This document shows positions 48,144-59,179 of a stretch of 64,000 bases of DNA, piece by piece. How positions within the stretch are numbered: the stretch's first letter is position 1; every line of letters begins with the position of its first letter. A model generated the notes under the pieces. The model was not told the DNA's origin. It made no database searches and saw only the letters and a program-made list of their open reading frames with translations. This DNA is from Podospora comata (lineage: Eukaryota > Ascomycota > Sordariomycetes > Sordariales > Podosporaceae), in NCBI GenBank assembly GCA_017354895.1, contig CP071493.1, positions 5,456,001 through 5,520,000 of the forward strand, written 5' to 3'. Both the position numbers and the translations under genes were made by a program.

Positions 48144-49386
48144 GGTCAATGCTTTGGTGGGGTCGTTGTGTGTAAGTGATAACGTGGGAAGAGAGGAAGT
48201 GAAGAAACCCCGAGGAAGATGGGGCCTTCAATTGGTGTTGTAGATGAAAATAATGAAAGCCTTGTGTTTAACTTGATTTCTGAAGGTTGGAATGCGTCCC
48301 TTTATCTATGTGCTCAGAACAGCAAGCCTCGTCCATTGCAAAGTTCAGCTTTTGCACGGTACGAGAAGCCAAACAGGCAGCACAGGGCCCTACTCTCCAC
48401 TTCCGGGGCCTGAAGCGGCTAGTGACTCACTGCGGTAACTGGGTCCACCGACGGCCGAGTGAGCTTGCAGCGGCTGCCTCCACCGGCTGCCGTCCTCAGA
48501 TCCCATCACAACAACCAAACGAGTCCTTGCTTGCATGGATTGGTATGCAATGCGAAGGTGTAATTTGTCCAGTCCTCAAAGGCAAACTGCGAGGAGAACT
48601 CGAGGAATCCGCTTTTCTCATCCAAATCTTCAAAAGTCACTCGCCGAGTGCGGGTCAAGGGCTGAGTCGCCCAGCGAAGGGGCCGGGAAGCCATCCTCTT
48701 CAGAGGCCCCCCGAAGATCCCCGCACGCCACATCTCCAACTTAAACGACAAAAACCAAGCTTCGTCACCGCTTCCCGGCCATGGATGCTATCACCATCCA
48801 ATCACCAATCCGCACGCACGAGGCCTCTGCAGGCCACCCAGTTGGAAGCCTAGCGCTCCAGGCATGATTACTCCGTAAAGGCAGGAAGAAAAGCAAGCAC
48901 TGCGTATGCAAGACAACGGCCTCAGGGCTGGCCATCCGACCTTCCCCTAACCGCCACGTCTTGATGCCAAGCGCCTCGTCTCACATCAGCACCATGAATT
49001 CGCCAGCGTTGGTATCTTTCCAATAGAGGATGGGCATCTGTCAATTGCTGATTCAACGGCGAGGTGTGTTTACATGTATGTTCGCGCTGATAATCTACAC
49101 ATTTTCGGTGCCATCAACACAGCAGCAGTCCCATGACTCTCATGCTGGACAGAACGAGCGGTGGACCTGCATAGTATACTTCGTACGCAGCATGGATCCT
49201 GCGGATGATTCCCCCATATCCTGATGAGGCTTGGGGTCCCACAAGGCTGAGCCTCTGTCCTGCAGCACCCCATCGGCTGTGTTACTTTGTCTTCACATCG
49301 GTTCTGGATAGGCTATGAGAACGATCTCCTGCCGCGATATGGAACCACCACTAGCATTGCCTCTTTCCCTGTCCCTGTCTGTCCTT
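48144..49386. other. Intergenic region between AAA and DUF1993 genes
   Basis: 1.2 kb with no supported gene. A 188-codon plus-strand open frame at 48287 has no domain and biased composition. The part next to 48144 is the AAA gene promoter. Confidence 0.45.
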
Positions 49387-49999
49387 TCATAAACATCGCC
49401 AACCGACAAACCCGAGGATAAAGTCTGCTTTTCCCAATGGCACGCCTTTGGCTCGCAAGATCGAGTAAGCAGTAGTGACATGGAAGATAAAGTTGGGTAT
49501 CCCATGGAATTGGACCGCTTCGGTCACAGTGACCTTGAGGGGACGACCTCCCGCCACGCTGGCCAACATTAACATCACGGCTCAGGAAACATGCCCTCAA
49601 GATTACTCACATGTCTACAAGGTCTTCGTCCCTCTTATGAGGACGCTCCTTCATCACCTCTCTCACCTCGAGCTGAGCCATCGAGACTCTCATCTCCAAT
49701 TCCTCGAATGTCTTCTCGTTGTTATTGAAAGGGCCGTCCAGGTCCCACTGGTTACCTGTCATTCTGTCGAGATTCATAAAGACTGTTCTGATAGCATTTT
49801 GAACCTGGAAAACGAGCGGGAGCTGGTCGTCTATCAATCGTGCTTGGACATGCACTTTGTCCGCGTTGAGGCCCTGTTTGTTTGCAAATCTCCTGCCTTC
49901 CTCCAAAATATGAAGAAGAGCACCTAGACCGTTGCAAAAGATGGGGAGTGCGAAGTCGCAGAGCGAGAGCGGGAGAGGATCTGAAGACGGCGCGGGCAT
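49387..49999 (-). CDS. DUF1993 family protein
   Basis: Two exons (49611-49999, 49387-49558; 52-base intron with GTGAGT donor) give 186 residues. The family pattern is clear: a helical N-terminus (LGALLHILEEGRRFANKQGL), an Asp/Leu-rich segment (ARLIDDQLPLVFQVQNAIRT), TFEELEMRVSMAQLEV, and the hallmark end PNFIFHVTTAYSILRAKGVP followed by LGKADFI. No signal peptide. DUF1993 proteins are small helical bundles of unknown role in fungi and bacteria, perhaps of the DinB-like four-helix type. Confidence 0.88.
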
Positions 50000-50909
50000 T
50001 CTGAAGACGGCGGGCGGTATGTATGAGTTCGGAGAGGGTTAGGCTTTCTCAGAGTTCAAATAAGGAAGATGTGTATCGAAGACTACTGTCATGAATTGCT
50101 CAGCTTCCTGATATCTGGTTTGTAGTCGGCACCAGTTGTAGAGATCCTTGTTAGACGCAATTGGCCAATCGGCAACATTAATAAGCTCCGAAAACTGCCC
50201 TTGGGAAACCCCAACAGATGCCTTCTACTGGGTACCTTATATATACAACAGAATGAACATGTGTGTGACAGATTAAGATGTAAATGTCAATCAAGTAGAG
50301 CGTGTCACGCCGTCAAGCATCCCAATTGCTATCACAAACTCGCGACTAAGGAGTGTCGAACGCCTGATCAATGACTCCGTCAGGTATGGAGGAAAGTGAC
50401 TATTTGCATCATAACGACAAATTCCGCTGTACAAAATGTACCACATATCTCCATTAGTGTCAAGTGTGTCGGGAAAACCCTGTCCCAGTTCTACAAATGT
50501 TGCTTGGTCCATACTGAAGACACTCAGGGGCTTCTGTCCTGCATATTCGAGTTGCAGACTGTATCCGCATAGCGGCTATGTAGGAGCTATATGCTGGCCA
50601 TATCGGTCACACGCAAACTGTTCAGTGGAAAGTTCAAGAGTCACCAAGCCAGTGTCAAAGATGTGGCTGCCAAAACTAAAATGTCGATGACTCGCGAACC
50701 TTAACGGCGCCACAAAGCCAACCGCCTTCCAAGATGTCTATAAATTTCCTGGCCCAATTCCACTGTTTTCCCTTCTTCCTCTCAAACTCTCACACCACAC
50801 AACAACAATGACCTGCCTCAACAGCGAGATAAGCCTCACCGAACGATTACCTTCTCCATCAAAACAAGAAGAATAATCCTAGGAAGACACCCGTGATCGA
50901 CCAGACACA
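50000..50909. other. Intergenic region before the uL1 pseudogene
   Basis: No supported gene. A 73-codon minus-strand frame at 50291-50512 has no recognised domain. A TATAAA at 50739-50744 and a C/T-rich leader with CACACCACACAACAACA precede the pseudogene and look like a retained ribosomal-protein promoter. Confidence 0.45.
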
Positions 50910-51616
50910 ATGGCCGTCCAGCCCAAGTCCAAGATCACCGTCGCCGTTACTCGCGCCCAGGTCCAAGCCCTCCTCGCCCACTCCCTCTCCCCTGACAACA
51001 AGCGCAACTTCCTCGAGACGGTCGAGTTGCAATTCGGCCTCACTAACTACGACCCCGCCCGCGACGAGCGCTTCTCCGGCTCTGTCAAGCTTCCCTCGGC
51101 GACCAGCACGACCTCGGTCGTGCTAAGCACCAGGGCCTGGATAGCATGTCGTTTGACAACCTCAAGAAGCTGAACAAGAACAAGAGGATCATCAAGAAGC
51201 TAGCGCGCTAGTACGATGCGTTTGTCTGCTCGGATACCAAGGTTCGGGAGATCCCCCAGGGTTTTGGGACCGGGCTTGTCAAAGGGTAAGTTGAGACCCC
51301 TCCTTGCCACCTCCCATGTAGCTCTGAATACTAATTGCACGTCATGAACACAGCCGACAAGTTCCCTACAACGGTTTCGCACAGCGAGGACCTCACGGAG
51401 AAGATAATCAACGTCAAGTCCACCATCAGGTTCAGGCTGCGCAAGAACCTCTGCATTGCCATGGCCATTGGTAATGTGGACATGACCACGGAGCAGTTGG
51501 TGGCCAACATCATGATCACCATCAACTACCTGGTGTCATGCCTCAAGAAGGGATGGTCCAACGTCAACAGCACTGTCATCAAGCCGACCATGTCGCGTCC
51601 CCGTTATCTTTTCTAA
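50910..51616 (+). pseudogene. rpl10a: Broken duplicate of ribosomal protein uL1 (L10a)
   Basis: The start is intact and typical ([45 protein letters not shown]). Then about 10 expected codons are missing and the frame shifts. Text resumes in another frame as [18 protein letters not shown] and [16 protein letters not shown], followed by an in-frame TAG at about 51209 where Lys is expected. A spliceosomal intron (donor GTAAGT near 51286, acceptor near 51353) is kept, then the C-terminal half is open: FPTTVSHSEDLTEKI, NIMITINYLVSCLKKGW, stop at 51616. The retained intron means copying of genomic DNA, not of mRNA. The working gene must lie elsewhere. Confidence 0.88.
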
Positions 51617-52040
51617 GACAATCATTTCGCGGCTGCGCTTCTACATTTTGAGTAAGCACGCCGTGGGGGAAGCACGGGGTAGGCTGGGAAGGATTTCAGT
51701 GTGAAGTGGTCAAGTCTTTGACAGATTTGAATGGGGGCATCAGCTTAGCCGCTGTATGCTTGTCCAGCTAGAGAACATTTAGCTACTGTAGACATCCAAT
51801 AGACCCATCTTCACACATACCTAGAGCTCCTTTGGTTCTTTTAGGCGACCAATGATAGGGATAGCAAGACAATAGCCTCCAGACTAAAGAGCATATGTGG
51901 TTGCTTGGGGCATACCACTGGGTATCAAATGTACATTGAAACAAAAGAATAATGAAAACAAAACTCACCGACTCTCCCACACAAAGCCTATCAACCAACC
52001 CCATGAACGTAAGCACCTCCCTCAAGCCTACCGTCCCTAC
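51617..52040. other. Short intergenic region
   Basis: 424 bases between the uL1 pseudogene and the convergent SWIM/RING gene. Nothing recognised. Confidence 0.45.
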
Positions 52041-53100
52041 CTAGTAGTTGTAACCATCCCGATAACCACTCGGATGCCCTGACCACCACTTTGAATAGCT
52101 GCTTGTATCTGTCAACAGTGTCAGTATGAAAAACCTCTTTCCAACAAGCCGTACATGCACGCAACAACATACCTCTAACTGGACTAATCCCCAACTGCTC
52201 CGCCACATTGACATACCCACCACCATCCGCGCTCCTCTTGCCCTTCTCCCTGTTCACCTTCTTCACCATCTCCCCCTCCAACTCCTTTTCCCACACGCTC
52301 CTACAATACGGACACGTCACCTCCCCTCTGCCTTGGCCCCGTTTGGTAGCAGCCCACATGTCAAAACATTGCTTGTGGACGTTCTGTCCGCAGGCGGCTT
52401 TGCACCAGACAATCTCCTCCTTCTTTGTTGCTGTGTCAAGCTCCTCGAAGCAAATAGGGCAATCTCCTTCGACTGGTTTGCGTTTGCCGTCTTCTTCGTT
52501 GTTGTTGTTGTTGTTGTTTGCGCTGCCAGAAACGATGGGTGGAGCCCCAGCAAAGATTTGGTTGAGCTCGGTGGTGAGAAAAGCGAGTTGGTAGACTAGA
52601 TGTTCAGGGCAGCGGAGGACGCGGGAGAGGACGTAGATGATGTGTTTGCACTGCTGGTTTGTTCTTGCAAAGTGGGGGCAGGTGCAGGTGGGGAGGAGGG
52701 AGATGAGGATGGTGTAGATGTTGCCGGTTGAGCCCGTGAGTTCGATTGTCTCGGATGGGGGGCTGGATTCGAGGGATGAAGGGGTGGTGCGGTGGCGGGA
52801 TAGGACGAAGAAGCGTTGGGTTAAGGCGCGGGCGTGGAGGTCGTGGAAGGATTGGGGAGGTTTGGGCCGGAAACTGGAGGGGCGTATTAGTCATGAATGA
52901 GGGGAAAAGGGGGGATGAATGGGGGGTTGGTACCGGCGAAGGCGTTTCTCTTCCTTGGGTTGGGAAAGACGTTGTTTTTTAGTAGGGGTTTTGGAATCGT
53001 CATTGTTGCTGGCAGAGGCGTGGGGTTGCTTGCGCTTGGTGGATGATGGAGTTGTGGTTGATGACGTCGTGGGGACAGTGGACTTTTTGGGGGCACCCAT
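52041..53100 (-). CDS. SWIM zinc finger plus RING finger protein (probable ubiquitin ligase)
   Basis: Exons 52934-53100, 52173-52873 and 52041-52108 give 311 residues; introns are 60 and 64 bases. The N-terminus is Lys/Ser/Thr-rich with basic clusters (TKKQRLSQPKEEKRLRR), possibly nuclear. A SWIM finger reads CTCPHFARTNQQCKHIIYVL. After an Asn run a RING-type finger follows: CPICFEELDTATKKEE, WCKAACGQNVHKQCFDMW and CPYCRSVW. SWIM-RING pairs are known in ZSWIM2/MEX-type ubiquitin ligases, so a role as an E3 is likely. The C-terminus is Tyr/Ser/Gly-rich (DTSSYSKWWSGHPSGYRDGY). Confidence 0.88.
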
Positions 53101-54955
53101 TTTGCCGCTGAGTGCGCAAGTTTGGCGCAATGGTATCAAGAGTTACAACCCGAAGCTATTTCGAAGACTGTGTCACTTCCTGGATGGGAAAACGCAGTTG
53201 TTCAAAGGAAAAAGGGGTGGCGGAGAATTGGATGGCCGTGATTGATGCTGAAATGATAAGCTCCACTTTTACTGTTGGTGTGGCGAGCGGGGTGTCACGG
53301 AGCTCTCGCGAAGTCACATGACGGTGAGCTCGGCACAGTAACCCTAATCCACATACATCGAAGCGACCACAGCCACCATGCAAAGCAACGCCAGGATCAA
53401 CCTGATGAACTTGACCAAGATATTCAATATGTAGCTAATGATCCTAATTTGGTTAAAATTGTCAGTATCTAGTAATGAAACACCATCTTCGTCTTTTCTC
53501 AGAGCCTAACCCTTATGCGCTCATGTCGGTCAGGGTTATCTATGGACTATCTTTGACTTGAAGATCAACAAATCTTGGCATCCTCCTCCTCTATGAAGAT
53601 TGATACGCATCATGCACCATATTCATGGCTTTTTTTTTTTTTGGGAAAGGGGGGGGGTTATTTGATTATGATCTCACTGCTAGCCACCATCCAAGCCTCT
53701 AATGGTACCATGTAGGACCATAAATTCACAATGCTTGTACGGGGTAGGTTGTCCAGTGCCTAGATTGACAGTTGAAGTTACCTATAGACCTGCGTTATTA
53801 CATCCTAATACTTATGACTTTTCACAGTAATGTTCAGGGTAATGATGAGACACAACTTTGTGCTGTGGAAATCAAGTCCTCTTTTTCACTCCAGAGGCTC
53901 AGACAGTGAAGCTCGAATTTGATCTGCAGCTTCACATAAAGAGGAAAGAACCGAGTAACCACCTGACTTCGTAATCCCTCTAGGTAGGATATTGGAAGGT
54001 ACGGAGAATGAAAATACTGGATATCAGGTGATCAGTATTTCCATTCTACCCACCCCTCTATTTGCTGGGACAAAAGTTCAATCAGAACAATAGGATTGCA
54101 TCTCACCAGCCAACTCCATCTTACATATTCTCGATCACTTCTCCCAATATCCTGACACATCCAATGTCACCCCTTCATTCTTGTCTTGCTCAGATGCGCT
54201 CGTAGACGCTTCACATCGCCTACGCATCCACCACAACTACTCTTGACAACCCGTCTTCACCAAATGTCGGGTCGATGAGGTTGTGTGTGATCTGGATCGG
54301 ACGGAAAGGTACGTTTGTCAACGTTTCATCTCTTCAAGGCGCCTCATACGGAACAGATATTGAGGGCAGCTTAATTTCTTGGCTTTACCGCTCTACTTCA
54401 GAATGCCGTTGAGGACAAGATCACTCTGGAACCCTTCGGTCGGTACCTAATTCTTCAAACCGTCAAGTGGCAGCTCTGCAGTGTTTTCAGAGTCATAACC
54501 TGTGGAATCATGGGTAGCTGCAAGCAAACACATAACCAAGCGACTTTCCGACATGGATTATTTGCCTCCCGTTGTTTTCAAACTGTGAGAGCACTGGGCA
54601 AGTGTTCCCATTTGGCGGGATGGAGGGCAATGGTATGCGGGCCGGTTGTCTGCATCAGAACCCCTCCACTCTTGTTCCTTCTTATTTGAAGTCGGCCTTT
54701 GATTCTTATTTTCCTACTCTCGAGCATATTGCTCCTTCCCTCTCACGTTTCGTTTCGTCGCCCCTCCAACTGCACCGAACACCCCCGCCAGCATTTTCCA
54801 ATTTCCCAACACAAGATCTCTAGATACAGACAAAGTACAACTTTCTCTTCACGTCGTCGTTGACTGAGCCTCTCCTCACAATCACCAAACCCCACGTCAT
54901 CAAGGGGAGTTCAATCTGCCCGACTCTGTCTGTCAAGAGGACACACACAATATCG
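53101..54955. other. Intergenic region between SWIM/RING gene and helicase gene
   Basis: 1.9 kb with no supported gene. It may contain an unrecognised first exon and leader of the helicase gene, whose 5' end I could not resolve. A G run lies near 53649-53656. Confidence 0.45.
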
Positions 54956-57900
54956 ATGGCTTCTCCTGAGGAGAGGCAAGCAGCCTCGGAGGCAAGTGAC
55001 CCTCTCCAGGCGACTTCCCCTACATCTCTTCTCCCAGGTGGACTTTCTAACATGTCTGCATACAGACTGCCTTTTCAATAATTGAAAAGCACGTATGCTA
55101 CCGGCCAGCGGAGGGCCAGGGCTGGACGTCCATGCCAGTGCTCCCAACTCCGCAGGAGGTGTTGGAGCCGACCAGCGTCGATCCGCCAATCAATCCTGTG
55201 AATCGTCCATGGTCTTCCAAGGAGGAGTACCTCACTGCTCAGTATAGCCTACTAAGGTTGGATGCCATCGAAGGCCTGCGGTTCTCGGTCACGAGATACG
55301 TTGATACCTGCCGAACAGGCGCCAGAGTGATTTTTGATGATGAATACTGCAGCGTCTACGACGAGGTATGCAAGTGCAAGGCATGTCAATGGCGGGGCAT
55401 GGTGCTAATACTTTCAACGTACAGGTCCGGGTCAAAGGCTTTTTCATGGCCAAGATTGCTCCGTTCTCCAGAGTTGAGTTCTCAACGCCGTACAATGTAC
55501 AGTGGAAAACAACGAAGCGCCTCATGGATGGAACCGTCGTGGCTCTGTCAACCAAGAAAGACAACTTCCGGACCATTTGCAAGATCGCAACAGTGGCCCA
55601 GCGTCCGTACGCTGTTGGGAGAGATTTCGATTCGACGGTTGCGGTTGCGGTAGATTTGATCTGGGCAAATCCAGAGGATGCTGTTATCGACCCAGCTCTG
55701 GAGATGGTCATGATTGAGTCGCGGAATGGATACTACGAAGCGTCGCGTCACACGATGCTGGGCCTTCAACATGTCGCAGAAACCACGTAGGTCACTGTTC
55801 TATCCATGTCATGTCGTTGCATTTCATGCTAATAATTTGGCAATGAAGATCAGCGCTCGACAAGTATATCATAGGTGCCCATACCGCGGACACTGTGCCA
55901 GAGTTCATCCGCACCAACCCCACCATGGACTTATCATCTTTGGTTCCTGTGACGGCGAGCAATGGCTCCCAGGCACTCCTCGACGTGAAAGAGTCGCTCA
56001 AGAATTACGATATCGTGAAGAAAGGCTTCCCCACTCTCGAGGACGTTGCAGTTCTGGACGAATTCCAACTGGATGGTCTCCATCGTATCATCTCGAACGA
56101 GCTCGCCATTGTACAGGGACCACCGGGCACAGGCAAGACATTTACCTCGGTTCAAGCTCTCAAGGTTCTGGTTGCCAACCGGCGGAAGCATGGTGGCCCG
56201 CCTATTATCGTTGCAGCTCACACCAATCACGCCCTCGACCAGCTGCTTACATTCTGTCTGGAATTCGAAGTCCTGCGGTTGGGCGGCTTCACAAAAAATG
56301 AGGACATCAAGAAGTGCACCGTCTTTGAGAGACAACGGGCCGAGAGAGGCGGTCGGCAGTCCGATATCAAGTCAAGAAACAACGAGAAGCGAAGGCTAGA
56401 GAAGCGACAGAAGGAGCTCATTCAAGACCTCAAGATCATGCAACAAGATGTTTTCGGCAAACGTCTAATTGATCCCGATAGACTGCTGGAGGTTGGTGTC
56501 ATCACTCAAGAACAACACGACTCGTTGAAAATCTTTTCCGGATCAACCAACCCTCTTGCATCCTCGACCGCCACTTTCGAGCCATGGCTGGGTGAGAGCC
56601 TTGTTCGCATGGAGATTTTGCGCAGTGCCACCAATACCAGGTTTGAGCTGGACGAGGATGAACTCTTCAGGCGTGAAGAGGAGTACAAGCTGGATGAGAA
56701 CGACTTGGTACATGCTGCAAGTGATCAGGAAGAGGAGCAACTGCGCATCAAGGGGGAATGGGTTCCGCTGGAGCATGTCTGGTCAGCAAAATCGGCAGCT
56801 GGTCTGTCAAGTTCGACTCGTGCTGCCCAGAGAAGCTTGAAGGAGGAGGACTTCTATTCGATCAAGAAAAGCATTCGGGGCGAGGTTTACCGGCATTTGC
56901 AGACTGAGTTGTTGAAGCATACTACCCTGAAGTTTGCCAGCCTTCTTGAGCAATACAACAACGTTTGCAAGCAACTCAAGGCGCTGACTGATTTGCAAAA
57001 GTGGGAAATGGTCCAGAGACAGAAAATCGACATTGTTGGCTGTACCATGACAGGTCTCGCCAAATACCGTGGCATCCTTGCGGCCCTTCAACCAAAGTCA
57101 CTTCTGGTGGAGGAGGCGGCGGAAACTCGGGAGGTAGACATTGTGTCTGCTTTATATCCATCGATCCAGCAGCTCATCCTCATTGGCGACCATCAACAAC
57201 TCCAGCCCAAATGCAACATCTTGTGGCTTGGCGCGCCTCCCTTCAACTTCACCGTTTCACTGTTTGAGAGGTTTGTGAACCTGAGGATGCAATATACTAT
57301 GCTTCGCCAACAACGCCGTATGAAACCGGAGCTGCGACGGATCCTGGACCCATTCTACCCTGGGCTACTCGACCATCCTGTCGTTTTGTCCCTCGACAGC
57401 CGTCCAGACATCCCAGGAATGGGCGACAAGTCCTCGTGGCTCTTCCACCACGAGTGGCCGGAAGAGACAAGCTCGGACTCGAGCAAGTTCAATCGTGAAG
57501 AGGCCAGGATGATCACCCACTTTGCTTCCTATCTTGTCAAGAATGACACACCCCCGGCAAAGATTACGATTCTGACCTTTTACAATGGCCAGCGCACGCT
57601 GTTGAACAAGATCAAAGAGTACGACTACAAGATTTCCACGGTGGACTCGTACCAAGGAGAGGAGAACGATATTGTGATTCTGTCACTTGTTCGAAGCCCA
57701 GGAGAATATCGTCGATGGAGGTGCGGGTTTTTGGAGGACAAACACCGTGCAGTAGTCGCAATCAGTCGCGCTCGTCGGGGGTTTTATGTTTTTGGAAACT
57801 TTCTGAATGTTCTCAATACGCGTTCAGCCCAGTCACTCTGGGCAGACATCTGGAATGGCTTTGCCCACCAGAAAAGGATTGAAGAGGGCATTCCCTTGAC

Positions 57901-58795
57901 TTGCAAGGCCCATCAGAATGAAATCTGGGTGAGGACGGTGGATGACTGGGGTGACAATGCCGGGGGGTGCGATGAGCCATGTGGACAGACACGGCCATGT
58001 GGCCACCCATGCACTCTCAAGTGCCATCAGTATGTACACTTACGGCCTGTGTTATTTCAGAACAGTTCACTAACCTATTGAGCCAGAACTGATCACAGCC
58101 GTCTACGTTGCAGTCAGCCCTGCCTCGAAAAGCTTCCCTGTGGGCATGGGTGTCAGAACTTCTGCAGTCAAGTTTGCGCTTGTGACTGCGCCGCCTTTCA
58201 AACTTTGTCCGCTGGCATTGTGGCAGTTGGAATATCGAGACCAACCAGGACATCGATGTCTTTGGAGCAGCGAATGCAGAGTATCAGCGTTGAGGGGGTT
58301 GGCGAGTCTAGTAAGGTGGTGGTGCGAGGTTCGACTCAGGCATCGACTGAATGGCGACAATTCCCTGCCAACGTTCAACGTCAGGACGCCAATCTGCACC
58401 GAGGACGGGCCTCTCAAACTGCGCAGAATGGTTCGACCTCCAATGTTCGAGACACATACCAGCAAACCACAGTGGTGAATGGTCGTCGTTCCAACCTCGG
58501 CCCTCGAAACGTTCGTGCCATTAAGGCGAGCAAGTCGTATCGTCAGCCGCCTCGAGCTAAAGCAGCATCGTTTACCATATCAGACACGGCCACTTTGCAA
58601 AACAATACAACCCAAGTTCCTGCCACCCAACAACTGAACACGGTGTTGAGCTCAGCCCCAGTGCCAGACCTACTTGGAGATCTTGACGGTGTAGCCTTCT
58701 CTCAATCTGTCATGGTAAATCGTGTTGCAGGAGAGGCGCCATTTGTTGTGGGACAGGCAGCTCCGGAGGGCGAGGAGCTATTGATAGAGCTTTAA
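54956..58795 (+). CDS. ZNFX1/Hrr1-like SF1 helicase with NFX1-type zinc fingers
   Basis: Large superfamily 1 helicase related to human ZNFX1 and fission yeast Hrr1, which act with RNA-dependent RNA polymerase in RNA silencing. Clear exons are 55066-55365, 55425-55786, 55849-58029 and 58099-58795 (1,179 residues from 55066). Motifs: Walker A VQGPPGTGKTFTSV, then PPIIVAAHTNHALDQLL, motif II LLVEEAAE, motif III LILIGDHQQLQPK, and STVDSYQGEENDIVILSLVR and VAISRARRGFYVFGN. NFX1-type fingers flank the last intron (CDEPCGQTRPCGHPC, then CLEKLPCGHGC). The C-terminal 190 residues are low-complexity. The first exon is uncertain: an ATG at 54956 opens a plausible frame, but its donors (54996, 55038) do not match the phase of the acceptor at 55065. 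Confidence 0.88.
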
Positions 58796-59179
58796 GTTGT
58801 CATACCCACAGTTATCGCAGCCACTATGTCATGCTATTAGTCTTGTACTTATAACAGTTCATAGACATTGTGTCTATCACCATTACTTCCTGACCTGGCA
58901 GTCTTCTGCCCGTGGTGACCCAATGAGTGATAGGCTTTGTCCTCCACGAGCACTGGTGACACAAAGCCTGGTGGTATCTGTTCAACGACAAAACGCTATC
59001 CGATTTGGGTATTATCCAGATAATGAACGCCTACAACTAATTCAATAGCAACCTGCTTGTACCCCCCACATCACCCACCCATTCTTTGCTTTCCACGCTG
59101 TAATTCCAACAAAAACACCCACAATTTTCCCCTTGATTCTTACGTAAACCCCAACAAGAAAGAACATCTATTCCATTAC
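58796..59179. other. Convergent 3' region, helicase / SPT8
   Basis: 384 bases between two stop codons. It holds both 3' ends and nothing else recognisable. Confidence 0.45.

Noticed and set aside
48287-48853. 188-codon plus-strand frame
   Set aside because: No domain, mixed composition, and it lies in the AAA gene promoter side.
50291-50512. 73-codon minus-strand frame
   Set aside because: Too short, no homology recognised and no splice partners found.
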